Source: Azadirachta indica
Taxonomy: Eukaryota > Streptophyta > Magnoliopsida > Sapindales > Meliaceae
Assembly (NCBI GenBank): GCA_022749755.1
Contig: CM040453.1
Coordinates: 270,102-334,101, forward strand
Length of the DNA stretch: 64,000 nt
Reading direction: 5' to 3'
In this document: piece after piece, positions 37,307-48,620 of the stretch
Numbering within the stretch: the stretch's first letter is position 1
Layout: each line of letters opens with the position of its first letter
Notes under the pieces: generated by a model
Seen by the model: only the letters and a program-made list of their open reading frames with translations
Told to the model about the DNA's origin: nothing
Database searches by the model: none
Program-made: the position numbers and the translations under genes

Positions 37307-39685
37307 ATGGTACAACTTACCAAGTCTGACAATCAATCTTTCTTCTTTAATGCTGCTGCAACTCCTCCTCCACCTCCTCCTCCTCCTGTGAGTTCAGCTG
37401 TTGTTGTTGTTGCTACAACTACCACCACTGATTCCACTGCATACAAATATCCTTCTTCTCAACACACTCCAACTGATTCCACTCACCATCAACAGGTTTT
37501 TACTTCTTTCAAATCTTTTTTTTTTATTTCTTCAACCACCAAATACAAACATCAACATCAACATTCTGTTTTACGTGGATCAATGGCCACTTTAGTTATT
37601 ATTTTAGTTTATATATCTTTTTAATGTTTGGCATGCATGCGTTATCTGATAATATTTATTTTATATATTTGCAGGTAAATTTATTAGAAAAGCTTCAGAA
37701 TTTACCTCCTCTCGAGTTGAAACTCAAAATATCATCAACTTTGGTCCAACAATTGGAGAGTATATTAACACCACAAAGCAACAACCCCACCACTCGTCAA
37801 AGCTCGGATTTTGTTTCTCAGCAAATCACTGAGAAAATGAAAGCCTCTAACTTTCCTGCATCAGTGCTCAGAATTGGTTCATGGGAGGTAGTTTTGCATC
37901 GTCTTTTTTATCTTCTGAATGAAATAAATAATAAATACGTAATGAAGACGAAAACTAATTCATTGGATTGAAAAATGGCAGAGAGTTTGTGTATATGAAG
38001 GCGATTTGGTGGCTAAGTGTTATTATGCCAAGAAAAAATTGGTGTGGGAGTTTTTAGAATCTTCATTGAAAAGGAAGATTGAAATACAATGGGCTGATAT
38101 CTTGGCTATCAGAGCAACTATCCGTGAAAATGAGCCTGGAATTCTTGAACTTGAGGTATCCTCGACCTCAAACTGCTTGCTTGTTTGCTTGTTTTGTTTT
38201 GTTTTGTTCATTCCGAAAATTAATTTCTTAAAAACCAAACAACCCCACTTACCTTTTTTATTTGCAGTTGAACCAGCCTCCTGCATTCTACCACGAGACT
38301 GATCCACAACCAAGAAAACATACCAATTGGAGAGTGACAACAGATTTTACTCAAGGGCAAGCTCCCTTATGGAGGTTTACATCATTTCCTTCACGATGTT
38401 TTCTTTCTTAGAAGCTTTACTTATACTTTGTGCAAGCTGCCATGGTGAAAACGGTAGACACGCTGCTCCTCCTTCTAAGGAAGCAGTGCTCTGCATCTCG
38501 GTTCGAGTCCGAGTGGTGGCATAGCACATTTTATGCCTAATATTTCCGACATTCCCTTTCTAATTTAGCTTCTTGGTGACAATTTTTTCTGTCTTCAGGA
38601 GACACTATCTGAAATGTCCTCCAGGAGTTCTTGACAGACACTATGAGAAACTTCTACAATGTGATAACCGACTGTTTGAACTCAGTCACAAACCTTTTCC
38701 AAGTTTAGAATCTCCTTATTTCCAGACAAGTTTATATGGGATTCATGAATTTTCCCTTAACTTCAATCAACCAAGATCTCAAATCTACCGCAATTTGCAT
38801 TACCCTCAACAATTTTTTCCTGCTCAAAATTATTTTCCTGCCCAACAAATTCAACCATATCAACCAACAATCCAACATTCTTTCGGCTTTAAGGATTCTG
38901 CTTCACCAAGTTCTGGTAATACAATCTTTTCCCATTCCATTCTATTCTAATCGGTTTCAGCACTCGGAAATCATACATTAAACTCATTATTTTTTTTTTC
39001 TTTTTTTTTTTCTCTCTCTCTCTCTCTTTCTTTTCAATGTTTTTGTCATAACATAGTCATGGAATTTTCGCATATAGCTGACAATCAGAGGATGGCATTC
39101 TGGGGTGGTCAAGCGACAGAAAATAATTTTGCTGCTACAGAATGCATTGCCAGAAATCAAGTGCAAGGACAGTTTACAACTGCTTCAACACCTCCAACAC
39201 TTGTTCCTTACCAAACCAACAACTGTATTGAATCAGGAAACATGCAGCAGCAGCGTCAGCGTTCTCTTGATCCTCATCAAATGGTAATAGACAATCTCAA
39301 ACAGACTTTGATGACTGACTCGGAAATTGAGTACCTGGATCAGGATGAAGAATACAGATCTGCAAGGATAGCTTCATTTGGTGCATTGATCGATCAGTCC
39401 ACGGAAGGAAATCTTGGCAGAAATCACCCAGAAAACTATGTGCTCGATATGTGTAATTCTCTCGAGCATTCCAATGATACTGCACAGGGACAACTTTATC
39501 CGCAGCCGATTTCCTGGATGACTCCTCAAATTACAGATGACATTGATAATCAGTCTGTTTCTTGGCCGCCGCATACTCCAAAGATTCCGATGAGCCAGTT
39601 TAGGAGCAGTAGTAGCTCATTTTTTCCAACGACGGATGATTTTTCCACGCATAATAACAACGATGGAGTTAATAGATGGCCCTGA
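37307..39685 (+). CDS. ASG1-like plant-specific protein (At2g24100/At4g30780 family)
   Basis: The role of this plant-only family is poorly known; the Arabidopsis member ASG1 was named for altered seed germination, and nothing here defines a reaction. Six exons join in frame: 37307-37495, 37675-37887, 37982-38155, 38268-38374, 38599-38915 and 39057-39685, about 542 residues. The N-terminus is low-complexity, with a Pro run (about 20-27) encoded by CCT repeats. The conserved core (about 65-240) includes SVLRIGSWE, EGDLVAKCYYAKKKLVWE, KIEIQWADILAIRA, DPQPRKHTNW and PPGVLDRHYEKLLQCDNRLFEL, which I recall from ASG1 and At4g30780. The C-terminal half is Gln/Ser/Asn-rich without a recognised domain. 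The fourth intron carries a plastid-type tRNA relic. The family call is confident; any molecular function is not. Confidence 0.85.
38436..38521 (+). pseudogene. trnL-UAG (relic): Plastid-type tRNA-Leu (UAG) relic in an intron
   Basis: The 86-base stretch matches the chloroplast trnL-UAG gene as I remember it. It has an acceptor stem GCTGCCA pairing with TGGTGGC (two G-T pairs), a D-arm region ATGGTGAAAACGGTAGACAC, an intact T-arm CTCGGTTCGAGTCCGAG and a discriminator A. The anticodon loop is broken: between CTGCT and AGCAG there are 14 bases, the usual 7 in altered form (CTAAGGA) preceded by an extra CCTCCTT. It lies in intron 4 of the ASG1-like gene, in the same direction. It is most likely old plastid DNA copied into the nucleus and now non-functional. 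Confidence 0.75.
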
Positions 39686-40698
39686 TATAGAATACAATAC
39701 AACTGAGGAGCTAAAATTATAGGAGTTTTATCAGAGAAGAGTGTACATATCTTATCATACAAATTATCCCTTAGTTTGTATTTTAGTGTTTTCTTTGAGC
39801 CTTTATTTGATATTGCGGGCGTGTTAGGCTTTGGCTGAAATCACTTTATATCAAATATACTTATAAAAAATAAGTGATTTCCAACAAAAATTAGCACTTT
39901 CAACTCAATCCCAAATGAAATCTTAGTCTCTACGGTAGAATTAGCTTTTTTAAATTTCTTCTTAGTTTGTGGAGTACAAATATAAAGACAGTTCCGAGAA
40001 AAAGGGTTCTTTCTTCTTTTGCTCATCTTCTCAGAAGTAATTCAGATTTTCAATGCCTTGCATTTAAAATCATTGATGATCTATACATTTTCTACCGATT
40101 AATTGATTTTATCTTATGCTAAAAATTAAAGCAGACTAATGAAATACGCCATCATTCCGCCAAACAGAATCTAAAATTAATGCAGATGGCAAAATACAGC
40201 ACAAAATAAAAGCATATCCGTGCTTTAATATTTTGCCAAATTTTGTTCTCAACCAAAGATCACAGCACATGAAATCTCAATGGGTTTTGTTTTGAACGTT
40301 AAAATGGGCCAACAAACAGGAATATAAAATGATAAAGCATAAGGATACTTTGAGTCAATTCGGGAACTAAACACAACACGGCCAAAAGGAATGGAAGTAA
40401 ATGGACCTCCAAGCTTAAAAATGCAACTTAAAACGTTTGCTATTCACAACACAAACTAAAGTAGATGAAATTCACAAGTTAACAATACAAACATTGAACA
40501 AAGTGGTTGCACAGCACTAAACGTAAGAGTTTAGTGACCAATTTACATTTGTTCTAGACAAGTCCTAAAACTGTTGTCACCCTAGAAAAGAAAAACTTGA
40601 TGAGACATGAAAATTTAGTCACTGGATCATCAGATTTGCACCGATCACTTTAGTTGATATGGCCTCTTGTATCTTCAAATTTTGCAAATGTTATTTAC
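39686..40698. other. Intergenic region between converging ASG1-like and Shg1-like genes
   Basis: No gene was found. It should hold the two 3' UTRs. A short hairpin (AAATCACTT at 39838-39846 with AAGTGATTT at 39871-39879) lies about 150 bases after the ASG1-like stop codon, in sequence that resembles a miniature transposon end. Nothing else stood out. Confidence 0.45.
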
Positions 40699-42473
40699 TT
40701 AACAGTTTTCCTTTGCAGGTGGGGGATCAGCACATTTTTTTGCAACTTCGTCAATCCCTACCTCGTCACGCATCTCGCTTAAACTTCTTTTTCTTGATCT
40801 AGAATTTGACCCATCCTTTTCACTTTCACGTTCCTTCTCTTTTCCTTTACCTTTACCTTTACCTTTTCCTCTTTCATTCTCAGTTTCTCTCCCAGGTTGA
40901 GCCTCATCAATTGGAAGAGGAAATAATGGAGGTTCCCTGTCACTTAACCTACAAAATACTCTTTCAACTGTTTCACTTATTTCCTTTCCAAGCCCATTGT
41001 TGTCCAGAATCAACTCCCAAACTGATTTAGAGGCCTTCTCGAGCACAGGAGCCCTGCCCAATAAAGAAAGATCAAGAAGCATAGTTTCAGCATGCATAGT
41101 ACTGTAAAAACAGTTCTAAAAATAATAATTGGCAACACAGGATCTTATGATTTTCATGTCTCATTTGTTTATCCATCTAAAACAGTCATTATAATTGGCT
41201 ACACACAGGATCTTATAACTCATTAACTGTGATTGGCTAATATGAGGAATAACAGCACACTGTTTTGTATACTGCATCTAAAACCTCACACCCACATGAT
41301 ATTTACAAGTTTGCCAAGAAGTATTTCGAGCTAATATCAGAACTAAACAACTGGGGTCTTTCCTGCCTTCTAATTATATGCAAAAAATGTTACAAATGGT
41401 AACACTTACTCAAGTTCCTGACGAAGTGCGTCAAACAGCTCTCTTTTGGTCTGTTTCTCTGCCCCAGGAGTGTTGAGAACTTTACTTTGTTCTGCCATTT
41501 TAATGGTTGTATTTTTCAGCTCCTCCTGCCAAAAAGAGAGAGTGTACATATAAGAACTGCAAAATGAAGAATGAGGGCCACCCGTTTCTATATGAATATC
41601 ATACTGTTTCAACCCTCAACTTCTATAGTCAAATTATATGTTTTGTAGTTCATATTTTTGGCCTTTTTTTGCATTACCTCATAGGATGCAAAATTTACAG
41701 TAGCTGCCACATAGGAACTCCACAACATTCTTTTTAAGAAGAAATTAATAATAATCCCGAAAATCCTTCAGTACTTGTACTGAGTTAGTCATGAACTCGA
41801 GAAATTGCAACATATTAAAATCATAATGTTGTCATTGCCATGGAATTAAATGGATAAACTAAAATGGAATTAAATATAGGAGTTCATCCCAAATTGCTAA
41901 TATTGAGCCAAACGACCATTATGTAGATGTCTTAGAACGACCATGTATCAAGAAAAGAGCAAAGGAGTGCCATATTTGAATATACGAATGTCCATATATT
42001 GCAATCCATACAGACCAATAACTATTCAGCTTATGCATGCACAAATCAATATGCATTCGATTCAAGATATGGTCAATTTAAACCATAATCTAGATATCAC
42101 AAGTAGACATAACATAACTTCTAATAAATAACAATAATTCACTTTGAACTAAAACAACATTTCTCAACAAAAGCCTTCCTTTTTCTTCATTTACCCTAAT
42201 ATAGAATAAAATTCATGAGCAAGGTTGCATTTTTTGGCATAAGTAGCTAAAAATACAAGACTCTAAGAAATTTTGTTATTCCATCTAACCCCATTACTCA
42301 CAGAACGTCATGCCACAAACAAACCCTGTGTTAAGTTAATATACAAGAGAGAGAGAGAGAATTACATTGGCTTTGAGCTGATTAATGATCTTCAACCTAA
42401 TGGAATCAATAGTACCATCGTTCATTAGAGATTCTAAAACATCTTCTGGTGTAATCACTGAAGACGAACCCAT
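40699..42473 (-). CDS. Small basic/acidic protein, Shg1/BOD1-like (COMPASS subunit family) candidate
   Basis: Three exons, 42366-42473, 41410-41525 and 40699-41053, join in frame to about 192 residues. The N-terminal part (about 8-85: ITPEDVLESLMNDGTIDSI, then FDALRQELE and KASKSVWELI) resembles the Shg1/BOD1 fold, in which a conserved helix with FD-LR precedes a C-terminal helical hairpin; members belong to the Set1/COMPASS histone H3K4 methylation complex or to kinetochore regulation. The second half is low-complexity: a GKGKGKGKGK run encoded by a CTTTAC-type hexamer repeat, then a mixed Glu/Arg/Ser stretch with a likely nuclear signal (RSRKRS). A 5' untranslated exon near 42670-42800 is probable. 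The gene model is fairly firm; the family assignment is tentative. Confidence 0.6.
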
Positions 42474-43918
42474 TATCTTTTTAACCCAACTTTATGTTTC
42501 TTGTTTGAAACCTAACCTGCCCACAAAAAAGAAAAAAACAACAAAGCAGCAATTCTTACCCTTCGAATCTCTGTTTCGGGACTGTGTGATGAACCCCTTT
42601 GTTTGATTAAATAAAATAACTGAAAAATATATGAAATTTGAAACAATTTAACATCTGAGAAATCATCGTACCTTGTCTGTCTGCCTCTGAAACTGTGCAG
42701 TCTGATCTATTGATCGCAACGAGAGAGAAGTTCTGATTCGTATATCGTTCGTGAGTCTTCTCGAAGGCCGGGCTCTCTGCAATTCTTTCTCCTGCCTCTC
42801 TGCGGACGAACGATGTCGTTTAATGACATTTATGATGTATAATTATATATGATTCTTTCTGTTTAAAAGGATATAAAAGATTGTGTTCGAGACAGTATGG
42901 CTCACTTCTTGTGGGCAGAAATTTCCACTCTTAGCATATTTATGATGTATTATTACTAGATATTACATCTAATCTGTCATATTTAAAAAAAAGAAAAAGA
43001 AATAGCCCTCCAGACCTTGTTTTGGTGGTCAGAACGCACGTCCTTTGTGGGCGTGCGTTTCTCATTTCTTTAAATTTTCACAAAATTCGATATAATAGAT
43101 TGTATCTAAATTTTCAGTAGATTTTTAATTATAATATTAATAAACTTTTAATTATAATATTAGTAAATATAAGTTTTTTTTTTAATATTACATGTATAAT
43201 TTAACTAGCATTTTACTAGATATTTATTGAGAATCTTGATAATATTTTAATTTAGCATTATACCCACAATATTATTTTTCCTGTTGACTAACTTACAGGA
43301 ATCGAAGATCTACCTCCTCAGTGTCTCGGACACATCTAAATATAAGTTGTATTAAAACAAAAAAAGTGATATATTTTTTTTAAAAATTTATTCTTCCCGT
43401 TTGCAAATTACTAAATCCACATCACTATTTTTTGTCTTTCCTACTTAATGGCGTGGATATTGTTTGTTTTTTATGATATGAAATAATTTCAAATAATATG
43501 ACTTTATCATGAATGAAGATGATGACCTAGGGAAAATAGGTGACAAATGCAAAAACTTATCGTATTGCATATGATTATTCTTATTCTTCTTCTTATTATT
43601 ATCATTAGTTGTCCAAATTATTTGCAATTAGAGAAAAATATTTAACCCAAAAAAAAAAAAGAGTTGATCGAATTTGCATTATTATTTTAACTATAATAAA
43701 TGAATAATATTATTTGTTTCATATCACCAAATAAAATTTTTCAGCATGAAAATCCATCCATCCTGCATTCCACTCAAATGTACAAATGGCCACAACCTTC
43801 GGCTTTAGCAGTAATCACCACACCCGAATCTGCCATAAAATAAACAAAAATAAATAAAGAAGGCATGTACAGTGCTGGAGTTTGAGAAGGGTTTTCAACA
43901 ATCTTTAGCAACAAATTC
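42474..43918. other. Intergenic region upstream of the Shg1-like gene
   Basis: No gene was found. The part to about 42800 probably carries the 5' leader of the Shg1-like gene (minus strand). The rest is AT-rich, and the end should be the 3' UTR of the release factor gene. Confidence 0.45.
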
Positions 43919-46817
43919 TTATTGTCCATCTTCATCTTTGTCCAAGGAAGCTGATAAATAGCTCAAGATGAAGCCATCTAAATCCCCCTCGAGTACAGAA
44001 TCAGGATCAGAAACTTCATAGTTTGTTCTAAGATCCTTCACCATCTGGTAAGGCTGAATAAAATGAAAACCAACAAGTTAACACTGTCAACAGAAAGCTG
44101 AGAAATTAAGGGAATCTGTTTAGAGATTGTGTATGCATACATGGAGCACATAAGTACGTATCTGGTTTCCCCAGGTTATTTCAGTTAGAGATTGTGTATG
44201 TTGAGCGTTCATCTGAGCTTGGCGAGCCATCTCAAGCTGGTCTAATCGAGACTGAAGCACAGCCATTGCGGAAGCCTTGTTTTGATGTTGTGATCTATAA
44301 TTAGAACACAAAAAATGGTTTACAGTCAAGAAAAATGTTAAAACTCCTCAATTGTTGATTATTAGAGACAAAATGCAAACCTTTCATTTTGGCAAGTGGC
44401 AGTGATTCCTGTCGGAATATGAACTATTCTCACAGCACTCTCGGTTGTGTTGACATGCTGGCCCCCAGCTCCCCCAGCACGGAAACGTTCAATACGGAGA
44501 TCTGACTCGTTTATTTGTACACGGGTAGATCCATCACCCAACATTGGAATTACAGCAACAGCAGCAAATGAAGTATGTCGACGCTTACTACTGTCGAAGG
44601 GTGAAATACGTACCAACCTGTGCACTCCTACTTCTGCTTTGGCATAACCAAATGCATACTCACCGTCTACTTTGATAGTTGCACGCTGCAAAAACAGATC
44701 CATCCATTGTCCTTTAGCACCTTGAATAAACTTTTCCAACCATTGAAATGAAATGTTATTGAACTTCTTCGGCAATGGACCAGTAATTTATGCAATAGTA
44801 TGTTTTTACGAAATTAGAAGGTGGAAGATGGTAAGTAAGAAGTTGAACCTTGATTCCAGCAATCTCACCAGGCATTTCATCCATCAAGGTTACTACATAT
44901 CCTCGTCGTTGAGCCCATGATTTATACATTTGCATAACCATTGATGCCCAATCCATGCTCTCTGTACCTCCGGCTCCAGCTTGGACCTATATTATTCATC
45001 AACTAAAAAATGAAGAGGAAAGAAGAAAAGTACTAATAAACTTACTGGGCAATTGCATGTTCTTTAGACTCTTAAATTACAGACTGAAGAAGATGCAAAG
45101 TCATCGTAGAAGAAAATTGCTGATGCAACAAAGAGAAGTAAAAAAATAGATGAAAATAACCTCAATATAACAAGAACATGGATCCTGCTCTCCAGATAAG
45201 AGAGCTTCAAGTTCTCTCTCTTTTGAATTTCTTCTCATACTAAGCAAAGCTTTCAATGATTCCTGCAGAGGAAAGAAGTAAGATGTTAATTGGTAAGATT
45301 ATTCTTAACAGTGATTGCAATTCATGGCATTGTTCTCAAAGCATTATTTACCAGCACAGCTCATCTCCCTTAAATCTCATTCAAGTATTTTGAATATGAT
45401 TGATCTGACAGCCACTTCTGTCACTATTTAAGGCAATTTTCCAAACTAGAATTATTCACTAATTTTATCTCAACATATCACTCGCTACAACATTTCATCT
45501 CAGCAAAATCATTTGCTTTGCACGTTAAGTTAAATTTATGCATGATTTTCAGACCACCTCATATCAAAATCTAGAACAATCAAAAAATAAATATCAAAAA
45601 GTTGTTAAATTGTATTGGATACAGGACAATAATCAGCAAATAGAACGAATACATGCCTAGAATAGGAAGTGAGAGCCCACCGATTCCAGATCAGTGTCAT
45701 TCTCTTCTCGGGCAAGCTTTATCATGTCAATATGTTCAAGCAGTTCTTGTTCAAATGCCTTCACTTCTTTTACTTTACCCATAAGTGAACCATGCTCACG
45801 ACTTATCTTCCCAGCATGTACAGGATCATCCCAAAGGTCAGGCTTATTAAGTTCAGCCGATAATAGATTCAACCTCACCTTCAATTTCTTCCACTGCAAT
45901 CACAAACAACATACTTGCGCTTGACATCAAACAAGAGCATGTTGTATTAATGTCAAATCTAGAACTTGACTTGACCATATATGATAGACAAATGACATCT
46001 AGATATGAAAATTACACCAACCTGAATATAACACAAAAGTATAAATAAACTTCAATCTGAACTGAGAAATTGCTACAAGGCTATTATAAAATCACAACCT
46101 AAAACCAAACTGCTTAAACTCCATAAAACTACAGTGATTGCCAGAGGATGTACCAACACAAAATTAGAACTTCATCAATTGTAAATAACCCCATAAACAA
46201 ATGTTCTAATTAAATCAATAAAAACACAACTTACATTAAGCTCAAATACTTTTTAAAACAAACAGAGTATCAGACTCAATTCAGATAAATCAAAATTTTT
46301 AGTCTGAATATGAAGATCGGTATACCTGTAAGCGCCTCTTGATCACTTGAATGGATTGAGCAATAGCAGCAGCATGACTCTTCCAGTCACTCTCACTCTC
46401 ATCAAGAATTGTCCAGTTATTAGCCACAATTCCATCAACTGTAAGACCATCGGAAGTAGAAGGTTCGACAGCAGCACGTGTACCAAAAAACCCACACGCT
46501 CTTGGAAAAACCACCACTTCATTTGATCCAGATGGGCTTTTCACGCTCAAAACGGAAAATCCAGAGGCCAAAATCATATCTTTCAAATTCCTATGCATCC
46601 TTCTAGACAGAGTACTATAAGAACTGGATGGGTTTTTCATGTTATTGAGCAAAAATAAAGAGAACCCGGAATGAAACACCGTGTTATTTTGACTGGAGTA
46701 GATTAAACTGTTAGGTTGTGATGAGTTCAGTGTTGCAGATTTAGTGCTAGGGTTTTGAAAGAGCAATGAAGAGCTATTACGTGACCTTTTGAGTATAAAA
46801 GATGACATTTTTTTCAT
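43919..46817 (-). CDS. Organellar peptide chain release factor 2 (PrfB type, probably mitochondrial)
   Basis: The protein should end translation at UGA and UAA codons in an organelle. Seven exons join in frame: 46326-46817, 45681-45893, 45161-45262, 44849-44986, 44381-44685, 44141-44294 and 43919-44053, about 512 residues. A Ser/Arg-rich N-terminus of about 160 residues looks like a mitochondrial presequence plus linker. The release factor body has [14 protein letters not shown] (about 272-285), the stop-codon-recognition motif SPF (343-345), which marks RF2 rather than RF1, and the peptidyl-tRNA hydrolysis motif GGQ (389-391) in GAGGQHVN. The sequence is nearer to alpha-proteobacterial RF2 and the Arabidopsis At1g56350 type than to plastid HCF109, from memory, so mitochondria are the likelier site. 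A second in-frame Met is at codon 4. It shares its upstream region with the pseudouridine synthase. Confidence 0.92.
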
Positions 46818-47039
46818 GGTAACGACTGAAAAAAAAAAAAAGTAGTTTTTTTTCGGGTCTATGTCTAGGTTTTTCGGAAGGGTTTAACAGAAAATCCGGC
46901 TCTGGTTTTCAACAAGGTTTATTGCATCGAAACTCAAGCGGAGACAATGTTGCTCTGTTCATCAAACGACAGCGTTTTATGTGTAGAAGATTCATATTAG
47001 GGCATTATAAGATGATAAGCTGTCCTTAAACTGACGCAA
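46818..47039. promoter_or_regulatory. Putative bidirectional promoter between release factor 2 and pseudouridine synthase
   Basis: Only 222 bases separate the two divergent start codons, so both 5' leaders and both promoters must fit here or inside the first exons. No TATA box was seen for either gene, which is usual for housekeeping bidirectional promoters. A telo-box-like TAGGGTTT lies just inside the release factor coding region (about 46749-46756). Confidence 0.6.
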
Positions 47040-48620
47040 ATGCCCCTCCTTTCATCTCTTCATCCCATCGTTTTTGCTACCAAATTCCGCAGAACTCTCT
47101 TCCCTCTCGCCAGTATGTCAATCCCAACAGAACCCCCTTCCCCAAATGCCCCTCAAACCCAACAAAATTACCCCGCACCAGTGTCCCCTCCATTACCAGC
47201 CATATCAAAACAGATAGAGCTGACAAGAGCAATGTCTGCGTCTGCAAAATCAAGCGTTTTTAAGTTGTTGAGAAGTGATGTGTTGTATGAAGATGATTGG
47301 CTCATTGCTGTTAACAAGCCTCAAGGAGTATACTCTGAGAGTGTTCTGGCTTCAGTTCCTTGTCTTCTTGCTGGTGACTCGGCCGAAACAGATTCGGGCC
47401 AACTCGTTGGAGGTCTGTTCACAAGTTTTCTGTATTTTTGTTTCATGCAAACAGGAAAATTTTGTTTTTGGATCTTATTTATTGAAAAAATTTACACTTT
47501 TTGGAACCCCTTACAGTTTATAACTAAATTCAAGCTTAGATAACTTAATTGAGTTTTATGGATTGCATTTCTAAAAAAGTTCAATTTGGTTTTGCGAGAA
47601 TTCTCTTTGTAAGAGTTCTGTTAATGATAAAACTTGCAACTAGGTTATGTCAGCTGATGGAATGTTCTGTGGTTGAAATGTAGTTCAGAATTTCAATTTG
47701 TTAGTTTTATTTTGAGTTTTTCTTAAAGCATCTCGTGACAGATTATTTTTCAGCTTTGCATGCTGCTTAATGGATATAATTGGATAATAGAAGTTGTATA
47801 CCAGTAAAGTCCTATGACGGATTAAAATACTAATATGAGTTCCATCTTTTATAGGAGTTCAATCTCATTCTTTAGCTATGGTCAAAAAAAAAATCTCGTT
47901 CTTTAGTTCAATATTGAATTGTGTTAAAACCTTCAAATTTCAGGGACGAATCTGAATCTTCCGGAGCTTCATCTTGCTAATCGTCTTGATCGTGACACAA
48001 GTGGCGTAATGGTGATTACCAAATCTCACAAAGTAGCTTCTAAGCTTGTGAAGGCGTTCACTAATCACGAGGTCTGTAAAACATACGTTGCTCTCTGCAT
48101 TGGTCCAGCTCCAAAATGGGAAAGAATCACCGTAAAATCAGGCCATGGTAGGTCAAAGTTTGGAGCTTGGCGTGTGTATGCTGCATCAGATGTGGGTCGG
48201 GCTCTACCAGGTGGTTCTGTAGTTAGGGACATGGTTACATCCTTTGAAGTTTTGTCAGTAAATGGGAAGGGTGGCTTCAAAGAACCCTCAAGATTCCAAA
48301 AGAATGAAGATAATATTATAATAGTGAAAAACAAAGCTGCAATAGATGTTGATGCGAAGAAGGATGAGATTTTGGTAAGAGCATCTCCTTGGAGTGGAAG
48401 AACACATCAAATCCGCTTGCATTGCCAGTACCTTGGAATTTCAATCAGAGGGGATGTGAAATATGAGGGTGTGTATGAGTGGAATGGGAGGATATATGAA
48501 GGCCATGAACTTCATGCAGAGAGCTTGTCCTTCAAGCATCCTGTTACTGGTTGTCCTGTTATGTTCCAAGCACCTTTGCCTTCATGGGCAACTCAGGCAC
48601 TGCAGTCTTCTTCAAAGTAA
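47040..48620 (+). CDS. RNA pseudouridine synthase (RluA family)
   Basis: The enzyme isomerises uridine to pseudouridine in RNA; the target RNA cannot be told from sequence. Two exons, 47040-47412 and 47944-48620, join in frame to about 349 residues. The catalytic motif is RLDRDTSG, spanning about residues 138-145 just after the intron, with the essential Asp in RLD; the family also shows here the VNKPQGVYSES block (about 90-100) and the late motif SPWSGRTHQIRLH. The N-terminal 60 residues, with FATKFRRTLFPL and a Pro-rich stretch, might be an organelle presequence or may be removed by starting at a later Met (MSIPTE or MSASAK). It is divergent from release factor 2, and I recall the same neighbour pair in Arabidopsis (At1g56345, annotated RNA pseudouridine synthase 1). 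Confidence 0.93.
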
